A DNA stretch of 64,000 bases from the NCBI RefSeq assembly GCF_030412915.1, contig NZ_JAUHJR010000001.1:744001-808000 (forward strand), in the 5' to 3' direction. This stretch comes from Nocardioides abyssi. Lineage in GTDB: Bacteria; Actinomycetota; Actinomycetes; Propionibacteriales; Nocardioidaceae. A program made the position numbers and the translations under genes. A model generated the notes under the pieces. That model had not been told where the DNA came from. It was given only the letters and a program-made list of their open reading frames with translations, and searched no databases. Of the stretch, positions 61,660 through 64,000 are shown one piece after another. The stretch's first letter is position 1. Each line of letters opens with the position of its first letter.

Positions 61660-62765
61660 GGGTCCTCGCCGCCATGTCCGGTGGCGTCGACTCCGCCGTC
61701 GCCGCTGCCCGCGCCGCCGAGGCCGGCCACGACGTCACCGGCGTGCACCTGGCCCTCTCGCGCAACCCCGCGTCGTACCGCTCCGGTGCCCGCGGCTGCT
61801 GCACGATCGAGGACAGCAACGACGCGCGGCGGGCGGCGGACGTCATCGGCATCCCGTTCTACGTGTGGGACATGAGCGAGCGGTTCCACGAGGACGTCGT
61901 CGAGGACTTCATGGACGAGTACGCCGCGGGGCGCACGCCCAACCCGTGCCTGCGGTGCAACGAGAAGATCAAGTTCGCCGCGGTGCTCGACCGGGCGCTC
62001 GCCCTCGGGTTCGACGCGGTCGCGACCGGTCACTACGCGCAGCTGCGCACCGGGGCCGACGGCCTGGTCGAGATGCACCGCGCGGTCGACGGCGGCAAGG
62101 ACCAGTCCTACGTGCTCGGCGTGCTCGACCAGGAGCAGCTGCGCCACTCGCTCTTCCCGCTCGGCGACACCCCCAAGGCGCTCGTGCGCGAGGAGGCGGC
62201 CCGCCGCGGGCTGCTCGTCGCGGACAAGCCCGACAGCCACGACATCTGCTTCGTCGCCGACGGCGACAACGCCGGCTGGCTGCGCGAGAAGCTGGGCGAG
62301 CGCGCCCCCAACCACGGCGGCGACATCGTCGACGACGCGACCGGCGAGGTGCTCGGGCAGCACGGCGGGACCTACGGCTACACGATCGGGCAGCGCAAGG
62401 GGCTGCGGATCGGCACGCCCGCGCCCGACGGCAAGCCGCGCTTCGTCCTCGACATCGAGCCGGTCTCCGGCACCGTCCGCGTCGGCCCGCGCGAGCGGCT
62501 CGCGGTCACCGGCCTGCACGGCACCCGCCCGCGCTGGTGCGGCACCGTCCCCACCGCGCTCGCGGGCCCCGGCGTGACCGTGCAGCTGCGCGCCCACGGC
62601 GACGAGCACCGGGCCCGCGTCGAGGTCACCCCCGACGGCGAGGTCGAGGTCGAGCTGCTCGACCCGGCGTACGGCATCGCGCCCGGCCAGGCCGTCGTCG
62701 TCTACGACGGCACGCGCGTGGTCGGGTCGGCCACCATCACCGCCACCGACCGGGTCGCCGCGTGA
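61656..62765 (+). CDS. mnmA: tRNA-specific 2-thiouridylase MnmA
   Basis: The 369-residue protein makes 2-thiouridine at the wobble base of Glu, Gln and Lys tRNAs. The PP-loop is [14 protein letters not shown] at the N-terminus; the catalytic cysteines are Cys98 ([14 protein letters not shown]) and Cys198 ([12 protein letters not shown]). [26 protein letters not shown] and the C-terminal beta barrel follow. It is coupled by overlap to the cysteine desulfurase upstream and to the methionine-synthase-like gene downstream. Confidence 0.96.
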   Translation: MRVLAAMSGGVDSAVAAARAAEAGHDVTGVHLALSRNPASYRSGARGCCTIEDSNDARRAADVIGIPFYVWDMSERFHEDVVEDFMDEYAAGRTPNPCLRCNEKIKFAAVLDRALALGFDAVATGHYAQLRTGADGLVEMHRAVDGGKDQSYVLGVLDQEQLRHSLFPLGDTPKALVREEAARRGLLVADKPDSHDICFVADGDNAGWLREKLGERAPNHGGDIVDDATGEVLGQHGGTYGYTIGQRKGLRIGTPAPDGKPRFVLDIEPVSGTVRVGPRERLAVTGLHGTRPRWCGTVPTALAGPGVTVQLRAHGDEHRARVEVTPDGEVEVELLDPAYGIAPGQAVVVYDGTRVVGSATITATDRVAA

Positions 62766-63772
62766 GGGCCACCGGCGTCGGCTCGCACCCGGGCGAGGAC
62801 CAGCAGGCCCTCGACGAGGCCGTCCGCGTCGTGCTCGGCGAGCTGGGGGAGGAGCCGGGCCTGCCGTACCTCCCCGAGGTCCCCGGCCGCGGCGCCACGG
62901 CCACGATGACCGGTCGCGGCCTGGCCGTGCTCGAGGGCCTCGATGCCGACCTCCAGCCGGCCGGCTGGCGCCTGACCGGGTCGTCGGGCTCGCCGGGCGT
63001 CGACCACCGCCGCACCCGCAGCCTGCTGGCCCAGGACCTCGACACCCTCGAGGAGCGGGCCCAGGCCTTCACGGGCACCTTCAAGGTCCAGGTCTGCGGT
63101 CCGTGGACGCTCGCCGCGACCGTCGAGCGGCCGCGTGGCGACAAGCTGCTCGCCGACCACGGCGCCCGCCGCGAGCTGGCGCAGGCGCTGGCCGAGGGCG
63201 TGCGGGCCCACGTCGCCGACGTACGCCGCCGGCTGTCGTCGCTCGAGCGGCTCGTCGTGCAGGTCGACGAGCCGGCGCTGGCCGCCGTCGTGTCCGGCTC
63301 GGTCCCGACCGCCTCCGGCTTCGGCCGCCACCGCACCGTCGACCTGCCCGAGGCCTCGCAGGGCCTGGAGTGGGTGCTCGGCGCGATCGAGTCCTCCGGC
63401 GCCGAGCCGTGGGTGCACGCCTGCGCCCCCGGCACGCCCTGGGGGCTCGTGCGCGGGGCCGGTGCGCGGGGGCTGTCGGTGGACCTCGGCGTGCTCGCCG
63501 CGGCCGACCACGACGTGCTCGCCGAGGCGCTCGAGGCGGGGGAGTCCGTCGTGCTCGGCGTCGTCCCCGGAACCCGCCCGGCCACCGAGGCGGGCGACGC
63601 GCAGGTCACCGAGCGGGTGCTGCGCTGGCTCGACATGCTCGGCCTGGACCCCGAGGAGCTGCCCGGCCTGGTCGTGTCGCCGACCTGCGGGCTGGCCGGC
63701 GCGGACGCGGCGTACGCACGCGCGGCGCTCGCCCTGGTCAGGACGAGCGCCGCGAACGTGCAGGCGGGTTGA
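62762..63772 (+). CDS. Methionine synthase-like protein (MetE C-terminal domain family)
   Basis: The 336-residue protein resembles the short actinobacterial 'methionine synthase' family, homologous to the C-terminal barrel of cobalamin-independent Met[18 protein letters not shown] at the start, [30 protein letters not shown] (with the His-x-Cys zinc pair), and [18 protein letters not shown] (with the second Cys). It lacks the N-terminal MetE barrel, so it may not use methyl-tetrahydrofolate. GTG 62762 overlaps the mnmA stop. It converges with the MFS gene across ten bases. Confidence 0.85.
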   Translation: MRATGVGSHPGEDQQALDEAVRVVLGELGEEPGLPYLPEVPGRGATATMTGRGLAVLEGLDADLQPAGWRLTGSSGSPGVDHRRTRSLLAQDLDTLEERAQAFTGTFKVQVCGPWTLAATVERPRGDKLLADHGARRELAQALAEGVRAHVADVRRRLSSLERLVVQVDEPALAAVVSGSVPTASGFGRHRTVDLPEASQGLEWVLGAIESSGAEPWVHACAPGTPWGLVRGAGARGLSVDLGVLAAADHDVLAEALEAGESVVLGVVPGTRPATEAGDAQVTERVLRWLDMLGLDPEELPGLVVSPTCGLAGADAAYARAALALVRTSAANVQAG

Positions 63773-63782
63773 GCCCCAGCCG

Positions 63783-64000
63783 CTAGCCGACGTGGACCCC
63801 GCCCTCGGGGCCGTCGGTGGCCAGCTCGGTGTGCTTGACGTTGAGCAGCGTCCAGATGAGCGCCGAGCCGATCAGGATCATCACCGAGCCGGTGAGGAAC
63901 GCCGCCGAGGCGCCGTCGGTGAACGACCCGACGAACGTCAGCCCGCCGATCGCCTCCGGGTCGAGCCGGCCGCCCGAGGCCTGCGCCAGCTGGGGTGCCA
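63783..64000 (-). CDS. MFS transporter, C-terminal part cut by window edge
   Basis: The minus-strand frame is open from the right edge to a TAG at 63785-63783, about 71 residues. It shows a loop with SGGRLDPEAIGGLTFVGSFTDGASA, a final transmembrane helix (AAFLTGSVMILIGSALIWTLL) and a polar tail (NVKHTELATDGPEGG). This matches the end of DHA2-type multidrug MFS transporters. Start and substrate cannot be seen. Confidence 0.65.
   Translation of the reverse strand, partial: APQLAQASGGRLDPEAIGGLTFVGSFTDGASAAFLTGSVMILIGSALIWTLLNVKHTELATDGPEGGVHVG

Overview
The window is chromosomal DNA of a very high-G+C actinobacterium. Codons end almost always in G or C, GTG starts are common, and many genes overlap as GTGA or ATGA. 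Gene content and order match the conserved actinobacterial block that in Mycobacterium tuberculosis runs, as I recall, from glbO/pepN (about Rv2470-Rv2467) through rpiB, nei, tig, clpP1P2, clpX, valS, folC and ndk to rne, rplU, rpmA, obg and proB (about Rv2439c). The retained mreBCD cluster, an archaeal-like ValS and dispersed palindromes reading ...TCGAGAC..GGCGC..CCTCAACC.. suggest Nocardioides or another member of the Nocardioidaceae. The genus is an inference. No phage, insertion sequence, CRISPR array or rRNA was found.

Layout. 1-8.2 kb is a mixed metabolic and stress section: a partial winged-helix (AlkZ-like) protein, a thiolase, a double-hotdog thioesterase, an ECF-type sigma factor overlapped by a glycine-rich membrane protein, an acetyltransferase, a truncated hemoglobin, an OsmC protein, an MscS channel and a DUF5130 protein. 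8.3-8.5 kb is a cluster of dispersed repeats closed by a terminator. 8.5-22 kb carries pepN, a secreted CHAP protein, chrA, an Rv2466c-like DsbA protein, a GPP34 protein, metG, a LURP-one protein, a hydrolase, rpiB, a Nei-type glycosylase and a SpoIIE-type phosphatase. tRNA-Gly(TCC) and tRNA-Pro(TGG) follow.

22.6-29.1 kb is the protein-quality module: trigger factor, a hydrolase/SRPBCC/lipoprotein trio, clpP-clpP behind a ClgR-type operator, then clpX. 30-37.7 kb has valS, a GNAT enzyme, a zinc alcohol dehydrogenase behind a KstR-like motif, folC-DUF4233, an FMN-binding protein and ndk. 38-43.9 kb is the elongasome operon mreB-mreC-mreD-mrdA-rodA, with stop/start overlaps at every junction.

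44-58.3 kb holds two uncharacterised radical-SAM-linked genes (TIGR03960 and TIGR03936/DUF2344). They are separated by a 5.3-kb block of peptidoglycan-binding, MFS, nuclease, winged-helix and DUF4190 genes, and are followed by rne, rplU, rpmA and obgE. 58.3-63.8 kb has proB, a membrane-anchored EEP-family protein, a cysteine desulfurase, mnmA (sulfur relay for tRNA 2-thiouridine) and a methionine-synthase-like gene. The right edge cuts an MFS transporter.

The most distinctive non-coding features are a 40-bp perfect palindrome next to a 20-bp one (17.92-17.98 kb), a 96-bp compound palindrome after ndk, an exact 18-nt copy of the tRNA-Pro 3' end 200 bp downstream, a recurrent leaderless-promoter pattern (TAnnnT six or seven bases before the start codon), and terminator hairpins embedded in the 3' ends of convergent genes.
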